64,000 nucleotides of DNA from JALHST01 sp963798435 (GCA_963798435.1 CAWCTF010000001.1:186001-250000); one strand, 5' to 3'. Positions 16,766-25,862 are shown, counted from the stretch's first letter. Notes: generated by a model from the sequence alone, not told the origin. A program made the numbers and translations.

Positions 16766-18345
16766 AGAACAGCCTTGGTATTTTTTGAATCCAAGAGACG
16801 CATAATGTCCAAGGGGTTCGAATTTTTTAAGGCGTCGGGCAAAAGTTCCTGTGGCCAATTTTGAAAGGATATTGGTCTAACCCATCTTTTGATCGCAGAC
16901 TCCCCAACTGAAGTAAACCTACTATCGGTCGCCGCGGGAAAAGGTCCGCCGTGATGCATCGAAGGACAGACTTCCACCCCTGTGGGTACGCCATTGAAAA
17001 TAATACGCCCTACCCTACTCCTGAGGCCATCAACCACATTTTCATATTTTTTTAATTCAGCTTCAGACCCCAAAATCGTGCCTGTCAACTGACCCTCCAA
17101 CGCATTTAAAATAGCCGTGAGCTCTTTGTCGTCATCGCATCGAACGACAACTGAAAAAGGGCCGAAGACTTCCTGATGTAATTTTGTATTCTTTAAAAAA
17201 TTGGCACCGTTGACCGTAACTACCTTTTGACGTGCATAATTTGGCTGTACGTCAGATTCATATGCGCCTACAACATTCACACCTCCTTGGCTTGCCAACG
17301 TGTCCTTTCCTTTTTCGAACCTATCATGGATCTCAGGATGCAACATGCAATTCGGCGCAAGGGTGGCAATTTCGGCTCCCAATATTTTGATGAAATTATC
17401 TAGTGAGGTACTTTTAATTCCAAAAATCAACCCAGGATTCGTACAGAATTGGCCTGCACCGAGCATAATGGATGCAGCATATTGTTTCGCCCAATCCGAC
17501 CCTTTTTCAAGTAATGCCGACGGCAAGACGACCACGGGGTTGACGCTTCCCATTTCCGCAAACACCGGAATGGGCTCTTGCCTTTCATTGGCCAATTTAT
17601 AAAGTGCCATGCCTCCTTTTAAGCTGCCGGTAAAACCAACTGCTTTGATATTGGGATGCATGACCAGTTGTTGACCTACTTCGTGGCCACTGCCATTGAG
17701 GTTTGAAAATACGCCATTCGGCATGCCTGTTCTTTTTGCTGCCGATGTTATGGCGAAAGCGACTAGTTCTCCCGTACCTGCATGCATGGGATGGCTTTTA
17801 ACAATAACCGGACATCCGGCTGCCAGTGCACTCGCGGTATCTCCCCCTGCCGTAGAAAATGCAAACGGAAAATTACTTGCACCGAAAACAACTACGGGGC
17901 CTAAGGGAAAGAGCATTTTTCGGATATCGACCTTCGGCAAGGGAGCTCGCTCGGGTTTTGCCGTATCGATAGTAGCTTCGACCCAGGAACCTTCTTCCAG
18001 AAACTGTGCAAACGCCCTTAATTGTCCCGTGGTACGGCCTCTTTCTCCTTGTGCCCTTCCGAGGGGAAGCCCCGATTCTTTCACATAGGCTTGAATCAAG
18101 GCATCGCCTAAGGCTTCCATTTCATCAGCTATCGCCCTTAAAAACTCCGCCTTACGTTTCCCTGACATATTTTTGTACAAAGTAAAAGCTTCATTGGCCA
18201 AATGAACGGCTGCGTCTATTTCGGATGTGGTCGCTTCATGGAATATCCAGCCGGTCTCCTTATTGGCCTGGGGGTCGAAAGTAGTAAATGTTTTATCCCC
18301 TTTGGCCGATAGTTCATCTCCTATATTATTTACACCTTTGATCAT
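16762..18345 (-). CDS. Aldehyde dehydrogenase, probable alpha-ketoglutarate semialdehyde dehydrogenase
   Basis: The 527-residue protein from ATG 18345 (MIKGVNNIGDEL) is an NADP-type aldehyde dehydrogenase of the KGSADH group. It shows the cofactor segment VVVFGASNFPFAFSTAGGD, general-base Glu in FAEMGSVNPVVV, catalytic Cys in GAGQFCTNPG and a long C-terminal region ending in SFQNWPQELLPDALK. It would convert alpha-ketoglutarate semialdehyde to 2-oxoglutarate, the last step of hydroxyproline catabolism. The frame extends to 18513, but the added 56 residues are basic and unlike the family. It follows the DapA-family gene and overlaps the DUF885 gene by four bases. Confidence 0.88.
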   Translation of the reverse strand: MIKGVNNIGDELSAKGDKTFTTFDPQANKETGWIFHEATTSEIDAAVHLANEAFTLYKNMSGKRKAEFLRAIADEMEALGDALIQAYVKESGLPLGRAQGERGRTTGQLRAFAQFLEEGSWVEATIDTAKPERAPLPKVDIRKMLFPLGPVVVFGASNFPFAFSTAGGDTASALAAGCPVIVKSHPMHAGTGELVAFAITSAAKRTGMPNGVFSNLNGSGHEVGQQLVMHPNIKAVGFTGSLKGGMALYKLANERQEPIPVFAEMGSVNPVVVLPSALLEKGSDWAKQYAASIMLGAGQFCTNPGLIFGIKSTSLDNFIKILGAEIATLAPNCMLHPEIHDRFEKGKDTLASQGGVNVVGAYESDVQPNYARQKVVTVNGANFLKNTKLHQEVFGPFSVVVRCDDDKELTAILNALEGQLTGTILGSEAELKKYENVVDGLRSRVGRIIFNGVPTGVEVCPSMHHGGPFPAATDSRFTSVGESAIKRWVRPISFQNWPQELLPDALKNSNPLDIMRLLDSKNTKAVL

Positions 18346-18523
18346 GGTTTTTTTGTCATTTTTGATGTAGTACAACATCATTTGGATTATATGTAAATTT
18401 TCTTTTGATAGGCGGTTTTTCCTGGGGTTTTGGCTACATCTCTTATCTCTGGAAGCAAATATAGCCTTTAGCGCCGAGGTGACCCAGGTGCCATCGTACC
18501 AATGGCTATTCAAAATGATTATG

Positions 18524-18550
18524 CAAAGGTACGAATCACTACGTTTTCAA
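18524..18550 (-). promoter_or_regulatory. Candidate promoter in front of the aldehyde dehydrogenase gene
   Basis: On the minus strand TACCTTTG (18531-18524) matches TAnnTTTG exactly and a TTG sits at 18550-18548, with a 16-nt spacer that is a little short. It would give a leader of about 170 nt and allow the distal operon genes to be expressed separately from the DapA-family gene. Confidence 0.4.
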
Positions 18551-18608
18551 CGACTAACCGCTCTAATTTTTAAAATTTTAGTATCCTTCTAATTCCTAAC
18601 GACCCTTT

Positions 18609-19532
18609 TTAATAGATCATTAATGATTTATAATCAGGCAATGTCGGTCGGTGTGCCATACTATCGGTGATGATCTTTAAGACCCTTTTTCTTTCATCAC
18701 CCTGTAATGGTAGCCTAGGAGCCCGAACATTTTCGGTTCCAATACCAGTGGCAACCTCGGCTAATTTTATATTTTGAACCAGTTGCGGGCTTATATCCAA
18801 TTCAAGCAATGGCAAAAACCATCTATAAATGGCGATAGCCTCTGACACCCTTCCGGCTTTTACCAGTTCATGTATCGCCACGGTCTCTTCAGGGAATGCG
18901 CATACGAGTCCGGCGACCCAGCCATCGGCCCCGATAAGGATACTTTCCAAGGCCAAGGTGTCTACACCACATAAAACCTTAAGACGATTCCCAAAGCGGT
19001 TCCTAATTCTGTTTATATTCGATATGTCACGAGTCGATTCCTTTACGGCTTGAATATTAGCGTGTTGCAGCAAATCCTCGAACATATCAAGCGTAACCTC
19101 GATTTTGTAATCGACTGGATTATTATAGATCATGATAGGCAAGTCGGTATTCTTGGCGACCTCCTTAAAATAGGTTACCGTTTCAAAATCGGTAGCCTTA
19201 TAACGCATAGGCGGTAGCATCATTAAGCCACTCGCGCCATATTTTTCTGCCTTATGAGCTGCATCGACAGCACCTTTTGTTGTCTGCTCCGCGATGTTTA
19301 TGATAACCGGGACGTTCCCTTCCGCAATACGCACGGTTTCTTCGATCAACGTCTTTTTTTCCGCATCGGTCAGCGTACTGGCCTCTCCGAGGGTTCCTCC
19401 CAAGATAATACCACTGACGCCGGCCTTGAGCTGCGCCTGGATGTTCACTTCGAACATTTTCAGATCTAGCTGATCATCCTTGGTGAATTTGGTGGTTACT
19501 GCAGGCATTACGCCTTCCCATTGTACTTTCAT
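18609..19532 (-). CDS. DapA-family lyase, probable 4-hydroxy-2-pyrroline-carboxylate deaminase
   Basis: The 307-residue protein is a class I aldolase-fold member of the dihydrodipicolinate synthase family. Schiff-base Lys164 is in IQAVKEST, Tyr136 in LPIMIYNNP, and the carboxylate-binding loop GGTLGEASTL is near 45-54. Members in hydroxyproline clusters convert delta-1-pyrroline-4-hydroxy-2-carboxylate to alpha-ketoglutarate semialdehyde with loss of ammonia. The neighbouring epimerase, flavin dehydrogenase and semialdehyde dehydrogenase support that role. A related sugar-acid dehydratase giving the same product is the alternative. It is the first gene of the minus-strand cluster, divergent from an AraC regulator. 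Confidence 0.85.
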   Translation of the reverse strand: MKVQWEGVMPAVTTKFTKDDQLDLKMFEVNIQAQLKAGVSGIILGGTLGEASTLTDAEKKTLIEETVRIAEGNVPVIINIAEQTTKGAVDAAHKAEKYGASGLMMLPPMRYKATDFETVTYFKEVAKNTDLPIMIYNNPVDYKIEVTLDMFEDLLQHANIQAVKESTRDISNINRIRNRFGNRLKVLCGVDTLALESILIGADGWVAGLVCAFPEETVAIHELVKAGRVSEAIAIYRWFLPLLELDISPQLVQNIKLAEVATGIGTENVRAPRLPLQGDERKRVLKIITDSMAHRPTLPDYKSLMIY

Positions 19533-19579
19533 ATGTGCAATTTTAAGGTTATTCGATTTATCTATGTCTTACTGAATAA

Positions 19580-19587
19580 CAAAAGTA
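19580..19587 (-). promoter_or_regulatory. -7 box of the hydroxyproline operon
   Basis: The minus strand reads TACTTTTG (19587-19580), an exact TAnnTTTG, 47 nt upstream of the DapA-family ATG. No TTG lies at the usual -33 distance, as expected for a promoter that needs an activator such as the divergent AraC protein. Confidence 0.5.
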
Positions 19588-19646
19588 AAGGAGTTTGAAA
19601 GAGATGTGTTAATCACATTTTAACCAAAATTGAGCTTATTTTAACC

Positions 19647-19654
19647 TATTTTTG
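19647..19654 (+). promoter_or_regulatory. -7 box of the AraC-type regulator gene
   Basis: TATTTTTG at 19647-19654 matches TAnnTTTG. It ends 5 nt before an ATG at 19660 and 44 nt before the ATG at 19699. The latter spacing fits a normal leader and favours the later start. Confidence 0.5.
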
Positions 19655-19698
19655 CAATAATGATCAAAAAAGCTAATAAAATCGACATATCTAAACCG

Positions 19699-20556
19699 AT
19701 GAAAGTACGGCCCTTTAAAATTCCTAAACCCGTAGACCAATCGTTGGTCGTTCAAGTCGATATAGCACCGAGTTTTTATAGCCAGCTTCATCAACATGCC
19801 GAAATACAAATTAGCTATATTGTAGAAGGTAACGGGAAGCTGATCGTGGCCAATAGCGTACATCCTTTTGATAAAGGCGATATTTTTATTATTGGAGGAA
19901 ATATTCCACATCTGTTCCAAAGTTTGGCAAACAAACGAAAATCGCATATGATTACGCTGTTCCTGACCCCGGAAAGCTTAGGCAATGATATTTTTAAAAT
20001 TCCGGAACTTAACGAAATCAACCGTTTTTTTAAAAATGCGATTGGCGGCATGCGTCTACTAACTGGGAAAAAGTCAATTTCCCATACCATGATCAGACTG
20101 CCAAAGGCCGAAAAGTTGCAAAAATTTGTGCTCTTTCTAAAATTAATACATGAAATTAACAAAGCCGACTTTTATGAACTAACTGGGTATGTGCCAACTA
20201 AAAAGTTATCGAATACCGAAGGAAGACGGTTACAACTGGTTTTTGAATATACGATGAATCATTTTACAGCGCCTATTTCCCTCGCGCAAGTGGCCAACTT
20301 GGTTCATATGACCATACCTGCATTCTGTAGGTTTTTCAAACAGCGGACCAACAAGACCTATTTTGAATTTTTAATCGAGCTTCGCATCGAACACGCTTGC
20401 CAAATGTTGATTCATCCTGATAAACTATCGATAGCGGCCATTTCGGAGGGCTCGGGATTTAGTTCCATTTCAAATTTCAATAGAAAATTTAGGAAGCTTA
20501 AAGGGATGACACCTTCCGAATTTGTCCAAAAGAGCCATTTAAACCTGACCTACTAA
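19699..20556 (+). CDS. AraC family transcriptional regulator
   Basis: From ATG 19699 (MKVRPFKIPKP) the protein has 285 residues. It has an N-terminal cupin sensor (YSQLHQHAEIQISYIVEG, DIFIIGGNIPHLFQS) and a C-terminal double helix-turn-helix (ISLAQVANLVHMTIPAFCRFFKQRT and IAAISEGSGFSSISNFNRKF, written here as two segments). It is divergent from the hydroxyproline operon with 127 nt between the DapA-family ATG and the first possible ATG at 19660. It is therefore the likely local regulator, responding to hydroxyproline or an intermediate. The frame is also open from 19660, which would add 13 residues. Confidence 0.87.
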   Translation: MKVRPFKIPKPVDQSLVVQVDIAPSFYSQLHQHAEIQISYIVEGNGKLIVANSVHPFDKGDIFIIGGNIPHLFQSLANKRKSHMITLFLTPESLGNDIFKIPELNEINRFFKNAIGGMRLLTGKKSISHTMIRLPKAEKLQKFVLFLKLIHEINKADFYELTGYVPTKKLSNTEGRRLQLVFEYTMNHFTAPISLAQVANLVHMTIPAFCRFFKQRTNKTYFEFLIELRIEHACQMLIHPDKLSIAAISEGSGFSSISNFNRKFRKLKGMTPSEFVQKSHLNLTY

Positions 20557-20640
20557 CCTTTTATAATTTTTGGCACAAATGCGTTTATAAACTTTTTAGG
20601 GTTTTGAATAAAGGGACCTGCTTAATCCTTCGATTTTCAC

Positions 20641-20648
20641 TATTTTTG
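20641..20648 (+). promoter_or_regulatory. -7 box upstream of the M28 peptidase gene
   Basis: TATTTTTG at 20641-20648 matches TAnnTTTG and lies 28 nt before the ATG at 20677, only 7 nt before an in-frame ATG at 20656. This supports 20677 as the start. Confidence 0.45.
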
Positions 20649-20676
20649 TAAAATTTTGAATGTATTCTTGATACCT

Positions 20677-22248
20677 ATGAAACACATCCTATTTGTAGCT
20701 ATGCTCTTTGCCATGGCTTGCAATTCTTCCCAGAAAATCTCACAGGAAACCGCCACGATGCCCGATACTGCCAAGGCGGTACAAGGCCCGACAACTTTTG
20801 CAGCGTCCATCACCGAAGCAGAATTAAAGGAGCACTTATATACGTATGCTTCCGATGAATTTGAAGGCCGTGAAACCGGTAAAGAGGGACAACATAAAGC
20901 AGTTGCCTATTTAAAATCGGAATACGAAAAATTAGGTATTCCTGCAGCAAAAGCCGATGGAAACTACTTTCAGGAAGTGCCGCTCGAGTTACAAAATCTG
21001 CCATCTGGAACCATCAATGTGAACGGGATCGAATATACCATCGGAGATGATTTTTTATCATTTTCAAAAGCTACCGGAGTACAGGATGCTATCTTGTTTT
21101 TGGGATATGGTGTTGAGGAAGGTCCTTATTCGGATTATGCCGGACTCGATGTCACCGACAAATGGGTACTCATAAAAGCCGGAGAACCCATGAACCCAGA
21201 TGGCACTTTTGTTCTATCTGGAAATGACGAAAAATCTGAATGGAGCAATTTGTCCGAGTCAATTGCCAAGAAAACCCAACTTGCCGCTGAGAAGGGTGCG
21301 AAGGGTATTTTTTATTTTGATGAAGCCAATTTTAAGCGCTACAAGGGCTATTATAATTATATGAAGAACAATGGATCAGGTCAAATGGCCTTTAAGGATA
21401 TGGATAAGAATTCGATTCCAAGCCTATTCATCGATGACAAATTGGCCACTAAGATTTATGGGAATGTAGAAAAAGATGTGCATGCCAAAAGCATCCCAGT
21501 CAAAATACGATTAGACCTACAAAGCAAGAATGTCGATGTACAGGCAGAGAATGTTGCGGCCGTAATAAAAGGCACTGAAAAACCGAATGAATATGTCATT
21601 ATTTCCTCACATTTAGATCATATCGGAATCTCGTCGAACGGGGAGATCAATAATGGGGCCGACGATGATGGCTCTGGAACAGTGGCACTATTAGAAATTG
21701 CAGAAGCCTTTAAAATGGCTTCCGATGCAGGCGATGGACCGAAGCGATCCATCGTATTTCTACATGTTACCGGTGAAGAAAAAGGACTTCTCGGCTCTCA
21801 ATACTACACCGATTATGATCCTATTTTTCCGCTGGAGCAGACTGTTGTCGATTTGAATATCGATATGATCGGGCGCATTGATCCCAAACGTCAAGGAGGA
21901 AGAAATTATATCTACTTGATCGGATCCGACATGTTGAGCACCGAACTGCATAATCTCTCTGAGGACGTTAACAATAAGTACACGAAACTTGAGCTTGATT
22001 ATAAGTATGACGATGAAAATGATCCCAATCGTTTTTATTACAGAAGCGACCATTACAATTTCGCCAAGAACAACATACCTATTATATTTTATTTCAACGG
22101 GACACATGACGACTACCATAGACCCAGCGACACGCCCGATAAAATAAATTATGATCTTCTACAGAATAGGGCCCGCTTGATTTTTTACACTGCTTGGGAA
22201 ATTGCCAATAGGGAAAACAAAGTTCAAGTAGACAAGGCAACAAAATAA
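20677..22248 (+). CDS. M28 family metallopeptidase lipoprotein
   Basis: The 523-residue protein from ATG 20677 has a lipoprotein signal (MKHILFVAMLFAMAC). An inserted PA-like region (about residues 100-260) is followed by an M28 catalytic domain. Zinc ligands are visible as the His of ISSHLDHIG, the Asp of NNGADDDGSGT, the Glu pair of VTGEEKGLLGSQYY, and the distal Asp and His of VVDLNIDMIGR and HDDYHRPSDTPDK. This is an aminopeptidase-like enzyme located on the periplasmic side. It lies just downstream of the AraC gene with its own -7 box. It could supply amino acids for the adjacent catabolic cluster, though that link is only positional. Confidence 0.9.
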   Translation: MKHILFVAMLFAMACNSSQKISQETATMPDTAKAVQGPTTFAASITEAELKEHLYTYASDEFEGRETGKEGQHKAVAYLKSEYEKLGIPAAKADGNYFQEVPLELQNLPSGTINVNGIEYTIGDDFLSFSKATGVQDAILFLGYGVEEGPYSDYAGLDVTDKWVLIKAGEPMNPDGTFVLSGNDEKSEWSNLSESIAKKTQLAAEKGAKGIFYFDEANFKRYKGYYNYMKNNGSGQMAFKDMDKNSIPSLFIDDKLATKIYGNVEKDVHAKSIPVKIRLDLQSKNVDVQAENVAAVIKGTEKPNEYVIISSHLDHIGISSNGEINNGADDDGSGTVALLEIAEAFKMASDAGDGPKRSIVFLHVTGEEKGLLGSQYYTDYDPIFPLEQTVVDLNIDMIGRIDPKRQGGRNYIYLIGSDMLSTELHNLSEDVNNKYTKLELDYKYDDENDPNRFYYRSDHYNFAKNNIPIIFYFNGTHDDYHRPSDTPDKINYDLLQNRARLIFYTAWEIANRENKVQVDKATK

Positions 22249-22483
22249 CCTATGCCTTTACGTACAATTGCCTTGAGGCAGTATCTATAATTGGCGGTCG
22301 TGAACGAAATCAAGTTCAGAATGCACGTTATGTTTTGTACTAGGTTTTCGCGAATAAAAACTGTTCTTGATTTCAAATCAAAACGTCCTGTCTTAAAACG
22401 ACATGGTTTCTTTGATTGAAAATATGATTTAATTTCACATTCGAGTCATATAAAAACGCTTACCCCATCACTTGATATTAATT

Positions 22484-22512
22484 TAAAAAGCCCAATCGAA
22501 TATGATTGGGCT
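22484..22512 (-). terminator. Rho-independent terminator of tRNA-His
   Basis: AGCCCAATC (22489-22497) and GATTGGGCT (22504-22512) form a perfect 9-bp stem with a 6-nt loop. On the minus strand it is followed by TTTTTAAATT. It lies 14 nt beyond the tRNA 3' end. Confidence 0.8.
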
Positions 22513-22526
22513 GTTATAGAATTTCG

Positions 22527-22601
22527 GGTGGAAGACCGGTTTCGAACCGGCGACCTCTAGAACCACAATCTAGCGCTCTAACCAGCTGAGCTACAACCAC
22601 C
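22527..22601 (-). tRNA. tRNA-His (GTG)
   Basis: The minus strand folds as a tRNA with the extra 5' G (G-1) of tRNA-His, D arm GCTCAGCTGGTTAGAGC, and an anticodon stem CTAGA/TCTAG enclosing TTGTGGT (anticodon GTG). The T arm is GCCGG-TTCGAAA-CCGGT. CCA is not encoded. The acceptor stem is odd: 5' GTGGTTG faces 3' CTTCCAC, leaving two adjacent T-T mismatches at positions 5-68 and 6-67. A consensus promoter and a terminator flank it, so it is probably expressed. Confidence 0.88.
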
Positions 22602-22616
22602 GTTTGTAAGCGATGG

Positions 22617-22647
22617 CAAAGGTAAATTTTTTTAGCTATTCCATCAA
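22617..22647 (-). promoter_or_regulatory. Promoter of tRNA-His
   Basis: On the minus strand TTTTG (TTG at 22647-22645) is followed after 20 nt by TACCTTTG (22624-22617). This is a full match to the flavobacterial -33/-7 consensus, ending 15 nt before the tRNA 5' end. Confidence 0.7.
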
Positions 22648-22854
22648 AATAAAACAGCTCCAATTTAAGACCATCGCACAGGGCGATAGCTTTCAATTTT
22701 TAAGCAAACATTTTTATACCGCTTAGAAGTCATCAAAAATCGATGAAATGCACACTATTTCAGACAAAACACACAATTTTGGGCGATTCACAACAAAAAT
22801 TAGATAGGAGTATATGACAATATTAAATTTAGGCTTCTAAAATCGACCCAAAAA

Positions 22855-24945
22855 ATGACATCTTCGCTTTCGCTATTTTTAAACACGAAGAAGCGCCTCA
22901 AAAATGGAGTCGGGCTTACGTTGATTTCTTTTTTCATTGTATTCCAAAGTTACTCTCAAAAGGCTACAAAGGATAGTTTAATAAATGCCCTCCATGTTTT
23001 AAAACAACAAAAGGACTTTAGCACCAAGGACTCCGTGTATATTAAACTTTTGACTGACCTTGGTGACGAAATGCGTTTTTATAAGGCCGACAGTCTTATC
23101 AAATTATCAAATGAAGCCTTAAAACTAAGTAAGTCAATCGCCTATAAAAATGGGGAAAGCCTTTCCCTCTTAGGTATTGCCCACTATTATTCAGACAAGG
23201 GAGACAACTCAAATGCCCTTAAAAACTTTAACAAGGCGCTAAAGATTGTTGAGAATTCTCAAAACAAGGATCTTGTATTGCGCATCTTAAGCGACTTGGC
23301 GAACGAATACGGCTATATTGGTGATTATGGAAAAGCCTTGACTTCGTATTTGGATTGCATAGAGGTCGCTAAGCAATATGATAATAAAAGGATCTTATCG
23401 ATCGTACACGAAAATATCGCCAATTTATATGTTAGTCAAAAGGATTATCAAGAGGCTTTGCTTTATTATAAGGAAGTTAAAAAAATAAATAGGGAAATCG
23501 GAAGTGCAGTAATTATGGCGGAAACTGCCAGCAACATGGCCTCATTATATGCTGACATGGGAAAATTCGATTATGCCATTTTTAACGTAAATAGCAGTAT
23601 AGCTACATTTGAAAAGTACCAGATTTACGACTGGCTTGCATATGCCTACGAAATAAAGGGGAAGACGTATTTGATGCAGGAGAAATACGAATGGGCTATG
23701 TATTGGTATAGCCAATGCGAAATGCTGCATACAAAAATTCATGATGAGCGCGGTGAAATTGACCTTTATAATGGCATGGCGGAGGCCAATTTCGGATTAA
23801 AAAAGGATAGTGTTTCAGAAGTTTATGCGCTAAAGGCCTATGAAATATCCTCTCGATTAATGTTTAAGGAAGGCATGCAAAAATGTGCGAATACCCTATA
23901 CAAAATCCATAAAAACCATCATGATTATCAAGTAGCCTTGCAATATCATGAAGTATATCAAAAATTGACCGATACACTTTCAAGCAATGAGAATAAAAAA
24001 AGTCTTGCGATGTTAAAAAACAAGGTCGAATATGACACGCAAAAGAAGCATCTAATGGCAAAGAGCGAGAAGGCGCTCGCCCAACAAAAAAAATATGTGT
24101 ATTCGGCCCTGGCCATTTTAATAATTTTCCTAATCGTCACGTTTTTAGTCAAAAAAAGTGAAAAAATACAACGCAAATTGAATATCGAACTAAACGCCAA
24201 TAAACAGTCACTTGAAAAAAACGAGCTACAACTTCGGGATATAAACAAAACCAAGGACAAATTGTTCTCGATTATCGGTCATGATCTGCGCGGACCCATC
24301 GGTGCTTTTCATGGGCTGCTCAAACTTTATAAGGATGGCGAAATAAGCAAAGATGAATTTCTTGGTTTTATCCCCAAATTAAGTGCAGATATAGAACATA
24401 TTTCCTTTATGCTCAATAATTTACTCTCATGGGGCCAAACCCAGATGAATGGGGCTACCACCAAACCGAGTGTGATTTCATTAGATACACTGGTCGCCGA
24501 TAATATTAAATTACTTTCTGAAATTGCGGTCGGTAAATCAATTAAAATGATAAGCCAATTCACTGGGAATACCATGGCATGGTCTGATGGAAATCAAATT
24601 GACATTGTCATCAGGAATCTTATTAGCAATGCCCTGAAATTTACACCCGTGAATGGTATGATTACAATTGGTGCCACTGAAAAAGCAGACAATTGGGAAG
24701 TGTTCGTGCGCGATACGGGAGTCGGTATGCCCAAGGAAATCCTTGAAAAGCTCTTTTCTGAAAATTCGAATATTACCACATATGGAACCAATAATGAGAA
24801 AGGTACCGGACTGGGACTATCGCTTTGCAAGGAAATGGTCGAAAAAAATAAGGGCACAATCTGGGTCGATAGTGTCTTGAGGAAGGGTTCTTGTTTCTTT
24901 TTTACTGTCCCCAAGGCAAAGAAGGAGTATCAAAAAGCGAGTTAG
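22855..24945 (+). CDS. TPR-containing sensor histidine kinase
   Basis: The 696-residue protein has an N-terminal signal/anchor (about 17-35). A periplasmic array of tetratricopeptide repeats follows (about 60-370, for example KALTSYLDCIEVAKQYDN and YQEALLYYKEVKKI). Then come a membrane helix near 418-434 and a cytosolic kinase: His476 in FSIIGHDLRGP, N box IVIRNLISNALKFTP, G1 VRDTGVGMP and G2 GTGLGLSL. Such TPR kinases sense unknown periplasmic signals. No response regulator gene is adjacent, so it is an orphan. It overlaps the convergent bshB1 gene by four bases. Confidence 0.88.
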   Translation: MTSSLSLFLNTKKRLKNGVGLTLISFFIVFQSYSQKATKDSLINALHVLKQQKDFSTKDSVYIKLLTDLGDEMRFYKADSLIKLSNEALKLSKSIAYKNGESLSLLGIAHYYSDKGDNSNALKNFNKALKIVENSQNKDLVLRILSDLANEYGYIGDYGKALTSYLDCIEVAKQYDNKRILSIVHENIANLYVSQKDYQEALLYYKEVKKINREIGSAVIMAETASNMASLYADMGKFDYAIFNVNSSIATFEKYQIYDWLAYAYEIKGKTYLMQEKYEWAMYWYSQCEMLHTKIHDERGEIDLYNGMAEANFGLKKDSVSEVYALKAYEISSRLMFKEGMQKCANTLYKIHKNHHDYQVALQYHEVYQKLTDTLSSNENKKSLAMLKNKVEYDTQKKHLMAKSEKALAQQKKYVYSALAILIIFLIVTFLVKKSEKIQRKLNIELNANKQSLEKNELQLRDINKTKDKLFSIIGHDLRGPIGAFHGLLKLYKDGEISKDEFLGFIPKLSADIEHISFMLNNLLSWGQTQMNGATTKPSVISLDTLVADNIKLLSEIAVGKSIKMISQFTGNTMAWSDGNQIDIVIRNLISNALKFTPVNGMITIGATEKADNWEVFVRDTGVGMPKEILEKLFSENSNITTYGTNNEKGTGLGLSLCKEMVEKNKGTIWVDSVLRKGSCFFFTVPKAKKEYQKAS

Positions 24946-25664
24946 AGCAGGCTGCTCAATTGGCTTACAGCAACATACCTTTCTACCGTGAAGCCTTCGG
25001 CATGCTCTACGCCTACTAATCTGCCTAGATCCCTTGCGCGATACGCCACACTGTCAGTGAAATTTTTACTACTGATCGGGGTCTGAGGTTCTGAACTCTT
25101 CGGGTCATAAAATTGGGAACTATAGGCTGAAATGGCCTCAAGTTTTTTGTCGATATACCCTGAAACATCCACCACAAAATCGGGATCAATATGTTTCCAT
25201 TGTATATAATGATAAACAATCTTAGGCCGCCATGCTTCCTGCCATTGATCATCGCCTTCAAACTTTGTATCTATTTTGATCAAACCACTCAAGAAACAAG
25301 CATCACTGACAAGTTTGCTACCTTTTCCATGATCAATATGTCGATCATCGATTGCATTGCATAGTACGATATCGGGCCTGAATTTTCGCAGCATGCGAAT
25401 CACCGCCATCTGATGATCGCGATCGTTTACGAAGAATCCATCGGCGAACTCCAGGTTTTCGCGCGTTGCAATGCCAAGGATCTTTGCCGCTTTTAAAGCC
25501 TCCTTATCCCTGATTTCAGGTGTTCCCCGGGTTCCAAGTTCTCCTCGTGTCAAATCTACGATCCCAACGCGTTTTCCAGCGGCCACTTCCTTAGCGATTG
25601 TAGCGCCAGCGCCAAGTTCGGCATCATCGGGATGCGATCCAAATACAAGTATATCTAATTTCAT
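24942..25664 (-). CDS. bshB1: Bacillithiol biosynthesis deacetylase BshB1
   Basis: The 240-residue PIG-L/LmbE-family protein has the zinc motif GSHPDDAELGAG at the N-terminus, DLTRGELGTRGTPEIRDKEA, and the third ligand in DDRHIDHGKGS. The C-terminal SSQFYDPKSSEPQTPIS and ARDLGRLVGVEHAEGF segments distinguish BshB1 from other PIG-L proteins. It removes the acetyl group from GlcNAc-malate to give GlcN-malate, the second step of bacillithiol synthesis in the cytosol. bshA and bshC are not in the window. It stands alone between a histidine kinase and a PLP lyase. Confidence 0.9.
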   Translation of the reverse strand: MKLDILVFGSHPDDAELGAGATIAKEVAAGKRVGIVDLTRGELGTRGTPEIRDKEALKAAKILGIATRENLEFADGFFVNDRDHQMAVIRMLRKFRPDIVLCNAIDDRHIDHGKGSKLVSDACFLSGLIKIDTKFEGDDQWQEAWRPKIVYHYIQWKHIDPDFVVDVSGYIDKKLEAISAYSSQFYDPKSSEPQTPISSKNFTDSVAYRARDLGRLVGVEHAEGFTVERYVAVSQLSSLL

Positions 25665-25862
25665 GCGCTTTTATTGTCGTTGTGTTTACGTTCTTTAGGG
25701 CGTTTTTTCATGCTGGTTGGGCGCGCCATGTACTATTTTCTGTCATATTAAATCCCAACATACCGCTACATTGACCTGACATAAAGCGGTAAACTTCGTG
25801 AAACTTGGGGAAAAGGTTGGTCTTATAAAGCACGATCATTTAGTCCTAAATTTGCGAAACCA

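Noticed and set aside
16765..16858. Longer start for the DUF885 protein
   Set aside because: ATG 16765 forms an ATGA overlap with the upstream stop and yields a clean lipoprotein signal; the extension does not.
18346..18513. 56-residue N-terminal extension of the aldehyde dehydrogenase
   Set aside because: Basic, unlike the family; the candidate promoter at 18524-18550 would place 18513 at the transcript start.
22249..22484. Possible small RNA upstream of the tRNA-His terminator
   Set aside because: No consensus promoter or conserved-looking hairpin besides the terminator itself.
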